A stretch of DNA of 64,000 nt from Promethearchaeia archaeon. GTDB lineage: Archaea > Asgardarchaeota > Lokiarchaeia > Sigyniarchaeales > SOKP01. The position numbers and the translations under genes were made by a program. The DNA is taken from contig JAHQWK010000030.1 of the NCBI GenBank assembly GCA_029856145.1, positions 1 to 64,000 of the forward strand. Reading direction: 5' to 3'. The notes beneath the pieces were generated by a model. That model did no database searches. It saw only the letters and a program-made list of their open reading frames with translations, and had not been told where the DNA came from. Below, one piece after another: positions 10,201-18,381 of this stretch; position 1 is the first letter of the stretch; the number at the start of each line of letters is the position of its first letter.

Positions 10201-10662
10201 ATGAATAATACTTATAATATGATCGTGTTTGCTTGCTTAAAATGAGGATATAGCGCGGCTGATTTAGCTGGGGTTTCCCGATTAAAGTATACTCCTGCGG
10301 TAAAAATTATCAAAGTAAGATGTACCGGTAGAGTTGACATTAAGCACATTTTGTATAGCATTCGTGCGGGAGCTGATGGTGTTATGATTGTCGGTTGAAG
10401 ACCTAATGAATGTCAATTTAAAAACGGTAATTTCACAGCCGAAAGGCATGTTGATTTAGCAAATAGAATCTTAGAATCTAGAGGTTTCGGTAGTCAAAGA
10501 ATAAATATGTATTGGTTAAGTGGAGGAGATGCTGGGAAATTTGTCGAATCTGTCGAGGATGCTTACGAAAAGGTAAAAAAAGCTGGACCAAGTCCACTGA
10601 ACTTAGAACCCGAAGAAATGAAAGTTGATACAAAACAAGTTATAACTACCCCTACAGAATGA
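10201..10662 (+). CDS. vhuD: Selenoprotein VhuD/MvhD-type subunit with two in-frame UGA (Sec) codons
   Basis: ATG 10201 lies 6 nt after hdrA and follows GGAGGTGG. The frame contains TGA at 10243 and 10396, residues 15 and 66. In the Cys paralogues at 17748 and 30312 these are the last Cys of FCCNWC (here FACLKU) and the first of GCHIGDC (here GURPNEC). The family shuttles electrons on a [2Fe-2S] cluster between a partner (hydrogenase, formate dehydrogenase or an F420 module) and HdrA. I end the gene at TGA 10660 because that TGA is also the 5' core of the SECIS hairpin and is too close to be recoded. If it were read as Sec, the protein would end three residues later at TAA 10669. No hydrogenase genes adjoin. 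Confidence 0.88.
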
Positions 10663-10715
10663 TTCTTATAAACAAATTCTAGTTATAAGAAGACTAACCT
10701 TGCAAGGGAAGGGGT
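10648..10715 (+). promoter_or_regulatory. SECIS element, eukaryote-like, overlapping the vhuD stop
   Basis: The core is A-TGA at 10659-10662, then TTCTTATAA (10663-10671) pairing perfectly with TTATAAGAA (10683-10691), then GA (10692-10693). The 11-nt apical loop (10672-10682) begins ACAAA, placing unpaired A residues 11 nt after the TGA, as in eukaryotic SECIS. A possible lower helix pairs ACCCCT (10648-10653) with AGGGGT (10710-10715). The TGA/GA quartet and apical AA are what eukaryotic SBP2 and eEFSec read, and Lokiarchaeota SECIS are known to share them. Confidence 0.85.
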
Positions 10716-10780
10716 TTTTAAATAGTATTCAATTAAAAATAAAAATTTTTATAGAAAATGTAATCCAAAAGGATGAAAAT

Positions 10781-12277
10781 ATGGTTCAAATTTCAAGAAC
10801 TATCAATTTCAATGGAATATCGCCAAGAAATTTAATGGATGCCACCTATAAAGCAGTCGAAAACTTTCAAATTAGGGCATTTTTCGAAGCAAAAGATGAA
10901 ATTTTGAAAACTGGAAAATATTCTGAAGAAGAATTTTATGAAATATTAGATACTATGATCGATGCTGAAACAGAGCGTAAATTAGTGTTAGAGGCATTAA
11001 TAGGTAAAGAACCGTTATTTTTAGAGGAAATTTCAAAAACTCTAAAAGATTTTCCACCAGAAAACGTCATTCGTGATATTATTTATCTTAAAGAACAAGG
11101 ATATATTGAAGAACATATTGAAATAAAAACTAAAACAGTCATTAAGAAAATAAAGGGAGAAGAAAAAGAAGTCGAGGAAAAAGAATATTTCTATAGGTAT
11201 CAAGTTAAAGAGATACCTGATGGTTTTATTGAACATTTTTTTGAAACCGTTTCTATTGTGTTTGATTTTAAAGTATGCTGTCAATGTGGTTGGTGCTCAT
11301 CAATTTGCCCTGTTAATGCAATTACAGTCACCGCAGACACTTTAGAGATTGATGATGAAACTTGTATAAAATGTGGCTTATGTTATTCTGTTTGTCCGAG
11401 ATCTTTTTCAATTGAACAAGCAGGTAAAAGTATAAATAAACTTGATAAATCTTTAAAATTTTCAGAAAAAATTAATAGTTATATTAATACATATTCTGCC
11501 ACCACCACTAAGGATGAAATTAAAAAAGTTCGACAAGATGGTGGGATTGTAACTTCTCTACTCGAATATTTACTCAAAAATAAATTAGTTGACGCCATTG
11601 TAGCAGTACAACATTCGAAGGACTTATGGAAACCAGAACCAGTAATAGTAGAAGACATTAAAGATTTGTACAAAACTAGTGGAACTAAATACGCAAATGC
11701 ATCAACATTAAGTATAATCGATGAAACAAAAAAGTACGATAATATTGCGATTGTAGGTGTCCCGTGTATGATGAACGCTTTAGAAAAAGGAAATTTATTT
11801 CCAAGTAGACTGCCTTTTTTCAAGAATATCAAATATAGAATAGGACTTTTCTGCATGGAATCTTTTCCTTACGAGGGCGTCCTTAACTTAATTAAAGAAC
11901 AATTTCAAACAGATTTTAAAAAAGTAACAAAAATGGATATAAGTGGAGGTAAATTCATTATATACTTAGATTCTGGTGAGGACTTAAGAGTACCCTTAAA
12001 GGAAGTTAAATCTTATGCTCGGTACAATTGTCATTTTTGCGAGGATCTAACATGCGATTTTGCAGATGTCAGTATTGGCTCAATTGGTTCACCCAGTGGG
12101 TGGTCTTCGGTAATAACGAGAACTAAATTAGGCGATAAACTTTTTAAGGACGCTATTAAGAAAGGATTAATTGAATCTAAAAGTTTAAAGGATGTTAAAC
12201 CTGGACAACCCTTACTTGAACGGATAGCTGGAATAAAAAGAAAAAATTGTAAACCAATCAAATTGGAAAAGGAGTAA
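10781..12277 (+). CDS. FrhB-like F420/flavin oxidoreductase with ferredoxin domain
   Basis: The 498-residue protein has an N-terminal ~160-residue region of no known fold. A two-cluster ferredoxin (CCQCGWCSSICP, CIKCGLCYSVCP) and an FrhB/FdhB domain (RQDGGIVTSLLEYLL, GVPCMMNAL, YNCHFCEDLTCDFADVSIGS) follow. FrhB-type subunits bind FAD and F420 and exchange electrons with Fe-S chains. I start at ATG 10781, preceded by AAAAGGATGA; an in-frame TTG at 10700 lies inside the SECIS region and is rejected. It is third in the Hdr operon and probably feeds VhuD/HdrA from F420 or a related carrier. Confidence 0.85.
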   Translation: MVQISRTINFNGISPRNLMDATYKAVENFQIRAFFEAKDEILKTGKYSEEEFYEILDTMIDAETERKLVLEALIGKEPLFLEEISKTLKDFPPENVIRDIIYLKEQGYIEEHIEIKTKTVIKKIKGEEKEVEEKEYFYRYQVKEIPDGFIEHFFETVSIVFDFKVCCQCGWCSSICPVNAITVTADTLEIDDETCIKCGLCYSVCPRSFSIEQAGKSINKLDKSLKFSEKINSYINTYSATTTKDEIKKVRQDGGIVTSLLEYLLKNKLVDAIVAVQHSKDLWKPEPVIVEDIKDLYKTSGTKYANASTLSIIDETKKYDNIAIVGVPCMMNALEKGNLFPSRLPFFKNIKYRIGLFCMESFPYEGVLNLIKEQFQTDFKKVTKMDISGGKFIIYLDSGEDLRVPLKEVKSYARYNCHFCEDLTCDFADVSIGSIGSPSGWSSVITRTKLGDKLFKDAIKKGLIESKSLKDVKPGQPLLERIAGIKRKNCKPIKLEKE

Positions 12278-12293
12278 TGTAAAAGTTATTATT

Positions 12294-13406
12294 ATGAGTA
12301 TAAAAACTTTTCAAGATTTAATTAAGGAAGTTCACGAAAAAGGAATCTGCCAAGAATGTGGAGGATGCACTTCTTTCTGTTCAGCAGCATTCGAAACTGT
12401 TATAGGCTTCAAAAAACCTAATTCTCCTCCTGAATACATAAACAAAGATGCATGCCTTGAGTGCGGTATATGTTATTACTTATGCCCTCAAACACATATC
12501 TTAGATGATGACCTAAATAATACTTATCAATTCACTGATTTTACATCAATGCCTTACGGATTTGCTGAAGATGTCTATTCTTGTCAGACTATAGATGAAG
12601 AATTTCTTAAACATGGGACAGATGGAGGTGTGGTAAATACACTTTTAAATTTCTTATTAGAAAATAAAATTATCGATGGAGCAATAGTCTCTAAAGTTGA
12701 GAGTCCATTTTCTCGAGAAGCCATGTTAGCAGAGAATAAAGGTGACCTAATTAAAGCATCGGGTACAATTTTGAATGTATCTCCACAAGTAGATGAAATA
12801 CAAAGGTTTAGCACTTATACACGCTCAATTCCTCAATTAAGTCATTATAAATTTAAAAAGTTAGCAATTGTGGGAACACCTTGTCAAATTTATACTATTA
12901 GATGTATGCAAACTTTAGGTGTTACCCCTTCGGAACATATTGAGATTTGTTTTGGTTTATTCTGTTATCATAATTTTCTATTTGAAAAATCTCAAATCGA
13001 GAAATTTGAAAAAGAGTTTAAGGTAAAATTTGAAGATATAAAAAAAATAAACATTAAGGAAGATTTAATTCTAAAGGTAGAGGATAAAAACTCAAAAGAA
13101 AAGATAATTCATATTCCTTTTAATAAATTAGTTAATTATATACGCCCAGCTTGCCATTCCTGTCTTGATTTTACTAATGTTTATTCAGATATTTCGTTTG
13201 GAGGGCTTGGATCTCCAGACAAATTTACCACTGTAATTCCTCGTACTGAAAAAGGTAAACAATTATTCCAAAAAGCATTAGATAAAAATATAATTAAGAA
13301 TCTAAAACTTGATGAAAATGTAAAAAGAAATATGAAAACCCTAATAACAAAGTTTTCTAAATCAAAAATTGAACGAAGAAATGAATTCATGAAAAACTTA
13401 AAATAA
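12294..13406 (+). CDS. FrhB-like F420/flavin oxidoreductase
   Basis: The 370-residue paralogue of the preceding gene has CQECGGCTSFC and CLECGICYYLCP cluster motifs near the N-terminus. The FrhB domain follows (GTDGGVVNTLLNFLL, VGTPCQIYTI, CHSCLDFTNVYSDISFGGLG). It starts 17 nt after the preceding stop and is followed within 15 nt by hdrD, so it belongs to the operon. Two consecutive FrhB-like subunits suggest a heterodimeric F420-handling module or two alternative electron inputs. Confidence 0.83.
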   Translation: MSIKTFQDLIKEVHEKGICQECGGCTSFCSAAFETVIGFKKPNSPPEYINKDACLECGICYYLCPQTHILDDDLNNTYQFTDFTSMPYGFAEDVYSCQTIDEEFLKHGTDGGVVNTLLNFLLENKIIDGAIVSKVESPFSREAMLAENKGDLIKASGTILNVSPQVDEIQRFSTYTRSIPQLSHYKFKKLAIVGTPCQIYTIRCMQTLGVTPSEHIEICFGLFCYHNFLFEKSQIEKFEKEFKVKFEDIKKINIKEDLILKVEDKNSKEKIIHIPFNKLVNYIRPACHSCLDFTNVYSDISFGGLGSPDKFTTVIPRTEKGKQLFQKALDKNIIKNLKLDENVKRNMKTLITKFSKSKIERRNEFMKNLK

Positions 13407-13419
13407 GGAAGTGAATTTT

Positions 13420-14688
13420 ATAGTAGAAATTGAAAGATCTAAAAGGGCAAAATTGGAAGCAGATGAATTTGATTCGTACTTAAGAAAGATATATGAACCA
13501 AATTTAATTGATTTATTGAAAAAATGCTATCAATGCGCCCGTTGCTCAGGTGTATGTCAAATCAGTAAAGTTCAAAAATTTACACCTAGTAGAATCATTC
13601 AAATGATATTAGAAGGTTTTGAAGATGAGATAATTAATAGTCAGGTATTATGGGATTGTTTAATGTGCAATAGTTGCTTACAACATTGCCCTAAAGATAT
13701 TAATTTTGCTGATATTGTCAGAATGGCTAGATATAAAATGCGAACAAAAGATATCCAAAATCCTGATCGTTCTATTGCTCATAAAGGTATTTATCCTCTA
13801 ATGTCAGAACTTATGATTCAAAAAAATATTAAAATTGAAAGACCTTTAGATTGGATTCCAAAAGGCTGTAAAATTTCAAATAAAGGAGATATTTTATATT
13901 ATGTAGGATGTTTACCTTTCTTTAATTATGAATTTCAAGACTCAAATTCCATAGCAGAAAGCACTTTAAAGATTATTTGTCAATTAGAAAAAGATCCAGT
14001 AGTTATTCTTAAAGATGAAATATGTTGTGGTCACGATTTATATTGGGGTCAAGCAAAATTCGAAGTTTTTATCGAATTAGCAAAAAAAAATATAAATATC
14101 TTTGAAAAAGCAGGAATCTCAAAAATAGTTACTGCATGTGCTGAATGTTATAGAACTTTTAAAATTGATTACCCGAAGCTTTTTGAAGATTTTAATGAAA
14201 AATTTGAAGTTAAACACATAATTGAATATATATATGATAAGTGGAAGCAGGGAAAAGTCCAATTTAAAAATCCTAATGAATCTAGTGATGTTATTCCTTT
14301 CACTTATCATGACCCTTGTAGATTAAGTAGATTTTTACCAAAGGATAATAAAATTATTGAGAAAGTCCGAGAAATCTTCAAACATTTGAAGACAATAGGA
14401 TATAATTTTAATGAAATGGAACATAATAAAGAAAATTCCTATTGTTGTGGAGTAAATTCTTGGATGAATTGTAATGAAAAGTCTAAAGCTTTACGATATA
14501 AGCGTCTTTTAGAAGCTAAAGCTGCTGGAACAAAAATGATTACAGCATGCCCAAAATGTCGAATGCACTTAAATTGTCTAAAAAAAGACTATGAAGACTT
14601 CTCCTCTATTGAAATCTTAGATTTTTCAGAATTCTTAGTGGATTTTATAAAAATAATAGAACCTAATCAAACAGTTGAGGAGAAGTAA
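13420..14688 (+). CDS. hdrD: HdrD-type heterodisulfide reductase subunit (HdrC-HdrB fusion)
   Basis: The N-terminal ferredoxin-like part (CYQCARCSGVC, CLMCNSCLQHCP) corresponds to HdrC. Two CCG domains follow (YYVGCLPFF ... EICCGHD; YHDPCRLSR ... SYCCGVNSW ... ACPKCRMH), corresponding to HdrB, whose noncubane Fe-S clusters reduce disulfides. GGAAGTGA ends 5 nt before an in-frame ATA at 13420; GTG 13411 sits inside that Shine-Dalgarno, so AUA may be the true start. The stop overlaps the ATG of the next hdrA (TAATG), indicating translational coupling. The natural substrate is unknown. Confidence 0.87.
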   Translation: MVEIERSKRAKLEADEFDSYLRKIYEPNLIDLLKKCYQCARCSGVCQISKVQKFTPSRIIQMILEGFEDEIINSQVLWDCLMCNSCLQHCPKDINFADIVRMARYKMRTKDIQNPDRSIAHKGIYPLMSELMIQKNIKIERPLDWIPKGCKISNKGDILYYVGCLPFFNYEFQDSNSIAESTLKIICQLEKDPVVILKDEICCGHDLYWGQAKFEVFIELAKKNINIFEKAGISKIVTACAECYRTFKIDYPKLFEDFNEKFEVKHIIEYIYDKWKQGKVQFKNPNESSDVIPFTYHDPCRLSRFLPKDNKIIEKVREIFKHLKTIGYNFNEMEHNKENSYCCGVNSWMNCNEKSKALRYKRLLEAKAAGTKMITACPKCRMHLNCLKKDYEDFSSIEILDFSEFLVDFIKIIEPNQTVEEK

Positions 14689-17600
14689 TGGAGAAAGTCG
14701 GCGCTGTCTTAGTTATTGGTGGCGGAATTGCAGGGATCCAAACTTCTATAGATTTAGCAGATTCAGGTTATAAAGTTTATCTAGCAGAATCGACAACCAG
14801 TATAGGTGGGGTTATGTCTCAATTAGATAAGACATTTCCAACTAATGACTGTGCAATATGTATACTTGCCCCAAAATTGGTACAAACTGGTCGACATGAA
14901 AATATCGATATTTTAATTAATTCATCAATTGAAAAAATTGAAGGTGTTCCTGGTAATTTTAATCTTGATTTAACTCAAAGAACGCTTCTTTTGGATCATA
15001 ATAAATGTACAGGGTGCGGGTTATGTGCTCAACATTGTCCTATAGAGGCTATAGATTTTTTTAATGAGAAGCTTTCTAATATTGCAGCAATATCTGTAAA
15101 ATTTCCTCAAGCAGTTCCATTAGTGTTCTCAATTAATAAAGAAAAATGTATAGGTTGCGGTATTTGTAAAGGAATTTGTAAAGCAAAAGCTATAGATTAC
15201 GAACTTCAAAATGAATTAATTAACCTCAATGTAGGAGCTGTAGTATTAGCAATTGGGTTTGATGAATACGATCCTACACCTTTAACGCAATTTGGTTACG
15301 GTAAGCATTTAAATGTGATTACTAGTATTGAATTTGAACGTATACTCAGTGCTAGTGGACCACACTCAGGTTTAATAATTCGCCCTTCTGATGGAATTAT
15401 CCCTAGAAAAATTGCCTTTTTACATTGTATAGGGTCAAGGGATAGAAAACATAGAATTGAATACTGCTCTTCTGTGTGTTGTATGTATACTACAAAGGAA
15501 GCAGTAATAGCAAAAGAGCATATGAATATTATAGAACCAACTATTTTTACAATGGATGTCAGAGCATATGGTAAAGATTTTGATAAATATATTGAACGAG
15601 CGAAGAATGAGTATGGAGTAAGATATATCAGACGTAGAATATCTTCTATTAAGGAAATTCCGGACTCTAAAGATTTAAAGGTTTATTATGAAACAGGAAA
15701 TGGAAAAATTATTGAAGAAATTTTTAATCTAGTCGTCCTTTCTGTAGGAATGCAACCTAATCAACAAGCAAAAGAACTAGCACAGAAATTAAATATCCAG
15801 TTAAATGAATATGGGTTTTGTAAAACTGGAACTTTTAACCCAGTAGAAACTTCAAGACCAGGGATTTATGTTTGTGGGTCTTTCGCAACACCTAAAGATA
15901 TTCCAGAAACTGTTATTGAAGCTAGTGCTGCTGCTGGATGTGTAAATGTTCTTTTATCAGAAGCAAGAAACAAATTAGTCTCTAAGAAAGAACTTCCCGA
16001 GGAAATAGATGTAAGTGATCAACCACCGCGAATAGGAGTATTTATATGTCATTGCGGGATAAATATTGGTGGGGTTGTTGATGTTCCTGATGTAGTTGAA
16101 TATGTGAAAACTTTACCTGATGTAGTTTATGCAGAACATAATTTATATACCTGTTCAGCAGATACTCAGACTATTATTAAAGAAAAAATCGAAGAAAACC
16201 AACTCAATAGAGTTATCGTTGCCTCATGTACTCCAAGAACACATGAACCTTTATTTCAAGCAACAATCAGGGAGGTTGGTTTAAATAAATATCTTTTTGA
16301 AATGGTTAATATTCGAGATCAATGTTCATGGGTTCATATGCATGAACCTGAAAGAGCAACCGCAAAATCAAAAGATTTATTGCGTATGTCAGTGGCGAAG
16401 GCTAGTCAATTAATCCCGTTACAGGAACAAGAAATCACTGTAATAAATAAAGGGCTAATTATAGGCGGGGGTGTATCTGGAATGTCAGCAGCATTAAATT
16501 TAGCTTCTCAAGGGTATGAAGTTTTCTTAATTGAAAAGGAAGAAGCTCTAGGTGGGCTTGCTAAAAATATTTATCGAACCCTCGAAAATGATGATACCCA
16601 GGAATATCTTGAAAACCTAATTAAAAATGTTGAAGATAATCAACTAATTCAAGTATATAAAAATGCTCAAATCAATTCAATATCAGGATATATAGGAAAT
16701 TTTTCCACAAATGTAAGCTACGGAAATAATAGCAAAAGTGTTGATCTAGAACATGGGATAATCATTGTAGCTACTGGCGCAAAAGAATATCAACCAAAAG
16801 AATATAGTTTCGGGCAAGATCAAAGAATTATATCTCAAACTGAATTTGAAAAAGATCTTTTTACTACGGATAAAATAAAAGGATTGAAATCAGTTGTTAT
16901 GATTCAATGCGTTGGATCTAGAAATGAAGATCACTCCTACTGTAGCAGAATCTGCTGTTCAGAAGCCATTAAAAATGCGTTGAAAGCAAAAGAAATCAAT
17001 CCTAATATAGAAATAGTGATTCTATATCGTGATATTCGAACATATGGTTTTAAAGAAAAATACTATAACTTAGCACGAGATAAAAAGATTATTTTCATTA
17101 GATTTGATGAAACTAAACTTCCTGAATTAAATATTAAAAATAAACAGTTAATAATAACAGTAAACAATCCAGATTTAGGAGAACTTGAAATAAATCCAGA
17201 TTTAATTGTGTTAAGTACGGGGCTTGTAGCACCCATAAAAGAAAACGAAGAGTTAGCAAAAATGTTAAAAGTTCCACTTAATGAGGATAAATTCTTTTTA
17301 GAAGCTCATGTTAAATTGAGACCAATTGATTTTGCAACAGACGGTATATATTTATGTGGGTGTGCACATTCGCCTAAAGATCTTCGAGAATCAATTGCCC
17401 AATCTAATGGAGCTGCTGGTCAAGCAGTTAAAATCTTAAGTGCTAAAAAACTTGTAACATCTGGGCTTGTAGCTGTCGTAATAGAGGAAAATTGCATTGG
17501 CTGTGGAAGCTGTATGGAAGTCTGTCAATTTAATGCTATAGAATTAATAGAGGAAGAAAGAACATTTGAAGATTTCACAATGACTATAAAGAAATCCCAC

Positions 17601-17729
17601 ATAAATCCAGCGCTTTGTAAAGGTTGTGGCACATGTGGTGCTCAATGCCCTAATTCAACAATAGTTATTAAACATTTTGGTTTTGAGCAAATTCACGCTA
17701 TGATTTCTGCTCTTTTAGTCCAAAGTTAA
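14688..17729 (+). CDS. hdrA: Double HdrA (fused HdrA-HdrA), cysteine version
   Basis: At 1013 residues this is about 1.5 times a normal HdrA. Order: FAD module 1 (VIGGGIAGIQ) with DCAIC near residue 56; ferredoxin motifs CTGCGLC (~107) and CIGCGIC (~154); YCSSVCC (~259); an N-terminal-type Hdr domain at ~450-560 (CHCGINIGG, LYTCSADTQ, ASCTPRTHE); a second FAD module (IIGGGVSGM, ~591); and a C-terminal two-cluster ferredoxin (CIGCGSC, CKGCGTC). The second FAD module lacks the DCAIC element. It has Cys at all four positions that are Sec in the HdrA at 8242, so Sec and Cys forms share one operon. Start overlaps the hdrD stop. Confidence 0.88.
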   Translation: MEKVGAVLVIGGGIAGIQTSIDLADSGYKVYLAESTTSIGGVMSQLDKTFPTNDCAICILAPKLVQTGRHENIDILINSSIEKIEGVPGNFNLDLTQRTLLLDHNKCTGCGLCAQHCPIEAIDFFNEKLSNIAAISVKFPQAVPLVFSINKEKCIGCGICKGICKAKAIDYELQNELINLNVGAVVLAIGFDEYDPTPLTQFGYGKHLNVITSIEFERILSASGPHSGLIIRPSDGIIPRKIAFLHCIGSRDRKHRIEYCSSVCCMYTTKEAVIAKEHMNIIEPTIFTMDVRAYGKDFDKYIERAKNEYGVRYIRRRISSIKEIPDSKDLKVYYETGNGKIIEEIFNLVVLSVGMQPNQQAKELAQKLNIQLNEYGFCKTGTFNPVETSRPGIYVCGSFATPKDIPETVIEASAAAGCVNVLLSEARNKLVSKKELPEEIDVSDQPPRIGVFICHCGINIGGVVDVPDVVEYVKTLPDVVYAEHNLYTCSADTQTIIKEKIEENQLNRVIVASCTPRTHEPLFQATIREVGLNKYLFEMVNIRDQCSWVHMHEPERATAKSKDLLRMSVAKASQLIPLQEQEITVINKGLIIGGGVSGMSAALNLASQGYEVFLIEKEEALGGLAKNIYRTLENDDTQEYLENLIKNVEDNQLIQVYKNAQINSISGYIGNFSTNVSYGNNSKSVDLEHGIIIVATGAKEYQPKEYSFGQDQRIISQTEFEKDLFTTDKIKGLKSVVMIQCVGSRNEDHSYCSRICCSEAIKNALKAKEINPNIEIVILYRDIRTYGFKEKYYNLARDKKIIFIRFDETKLPELNIKNKQLIITVNNPDLGELEINPDLIVLSTGLVAPIKENEELAKMLKVPLNEDKFFLEAHVKLRPIDFATDGIYLCGCAHSPKDLRESIAQSNGAAGQAVKILSAKKLVTSGLVAVVIEENCIGCGSCMEVCQFNAIELIEEERTFEDFTMTIKKSHINPALCKGCGTCGAQCPNSTIVIKHFGFEQIHAMISALLVQS

Positions 17730-17747
17730 ATTATAAGGTATTAATTT

Positions 17748-18179
17748 ATGTCTAAGTCAAAAAAGAAAGTAAATAAAAAGGATTTTCACCCTAATATATT
17801 GTGTTTTTGTTGTAATTGGTGTAGTTATGCTGGGGCAGATTTAGCTGGCGTATCTCGTTTTCAATACCCTCCCACTATTAGAATAGTAAGAGTAATGTGC
17901 TCTGGTAGAGTAGACCCGGCTTTTATTTTAGAAGCATTTAGAGATGGGATTGACGGAGTCATTGTGACAGGCTGTCACATTGGTGACTGTCATTATCTGA
18001 AAGGAAATGAGTTTGCAAGAGATAGGTTTGAAAATTTTCAGGAAGTTCTAAAAATATTCAATCTTGAAAAAAGATTTAGACTTGAATGGGTTAGTGCGTC
18101 TGAAGGAAAAAGATTTGCTGAAGTTATTACGGAATTTACAAATGAAATTAAAAAACTAGGTCCATTACAAGCAATTTAA
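17748..18179 (+). CDS. mvhD: MvhD-type [2Fe-2S] subunit, cysteine version
   Basis: This 143-residue MvhD family protein has FCCNWCSYAGADLAG near the N-terminus, VMCSGRVDP, GCHIGDCHY and a C-terminal EWVSASEGKRFAEV. It transfers electrons from a partner oxidoreductase to HdrA. It is the last gene of the 8.2-18.2 kb operon, 18 nt after hdrA, with AAGGT upstream of its ATG. No MvhA/MvhG hydrogenase subunits are adjacent, so the electron donor is probably FrhB or an unlinked enzyme. Confidence 0.88.
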   Translation: MSKSKKKVNKKDFHPNILCFCCNWCSYAGADLAGVSRFQYPPTIRIVRVMCSGRVDPAFILEAFRDGIDGVIVTGCHIGDCHYLKGNEFARDRFENFQEVLKIFNLEKRFRLEWVSASEGKRFAEVITEFTNEIKKLGPLQAI

Positions 18180-18274
18180 CATACAATTTTTATTGATTTA
18201 AAAAATTCCATCTCTCTTTCTTATTAACTTTAAATTATATTAAAATTATCCACCTCTACAGACACGTATGAAAT

Positions 18275-18304
18275 GGTAAATTCAGAGTCTGATTTCAATG
18301 AAAA
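18275..18304 (+). repeat. 30-bp direct repeat, left copy
   Basis: The segment beginning GGTAAATTCAGAGTCTGATT matches the segment at 20870-20899 at all but one of 30 positions, in the same orientation. It contains the small palindrome TCAGAGTCTGA. The two copies flank the LVIVD gene. Similarity extends loosely into a following GTAGAAAAAGAAA segment. Confidence 0.8.
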
Positions 18305-18381
18305 CTCAATGAAAAATGATAAAGTGGTAGTCTAAAACTGTAGAAAAAGAAATATAAAAAAAAGTTTTAATACGAATTTAA

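Noticed and set aside
8242..10671. TGA read as tryptophan (alternative code)
   Set aside because: The affected positions are Cys in paralogues, TGG is used for Trp, and TGA ends several genes here (for example at 22126, 33995 and 41265).
10696..10716. CCTTGCAAGG palindrome after vhuD as an alternative SECIS
   Set aside because: It lacks the TGA/GA core and the apical A residues; the hairpin at 10660-10693 fits far better.
10700..10780. TTG start at 10700 for the FrhB-like gene
   Set aside because: It lies within the SECIS lower stem region; ATG 10781 has a Shine-Dalgarno and matches the domain start.
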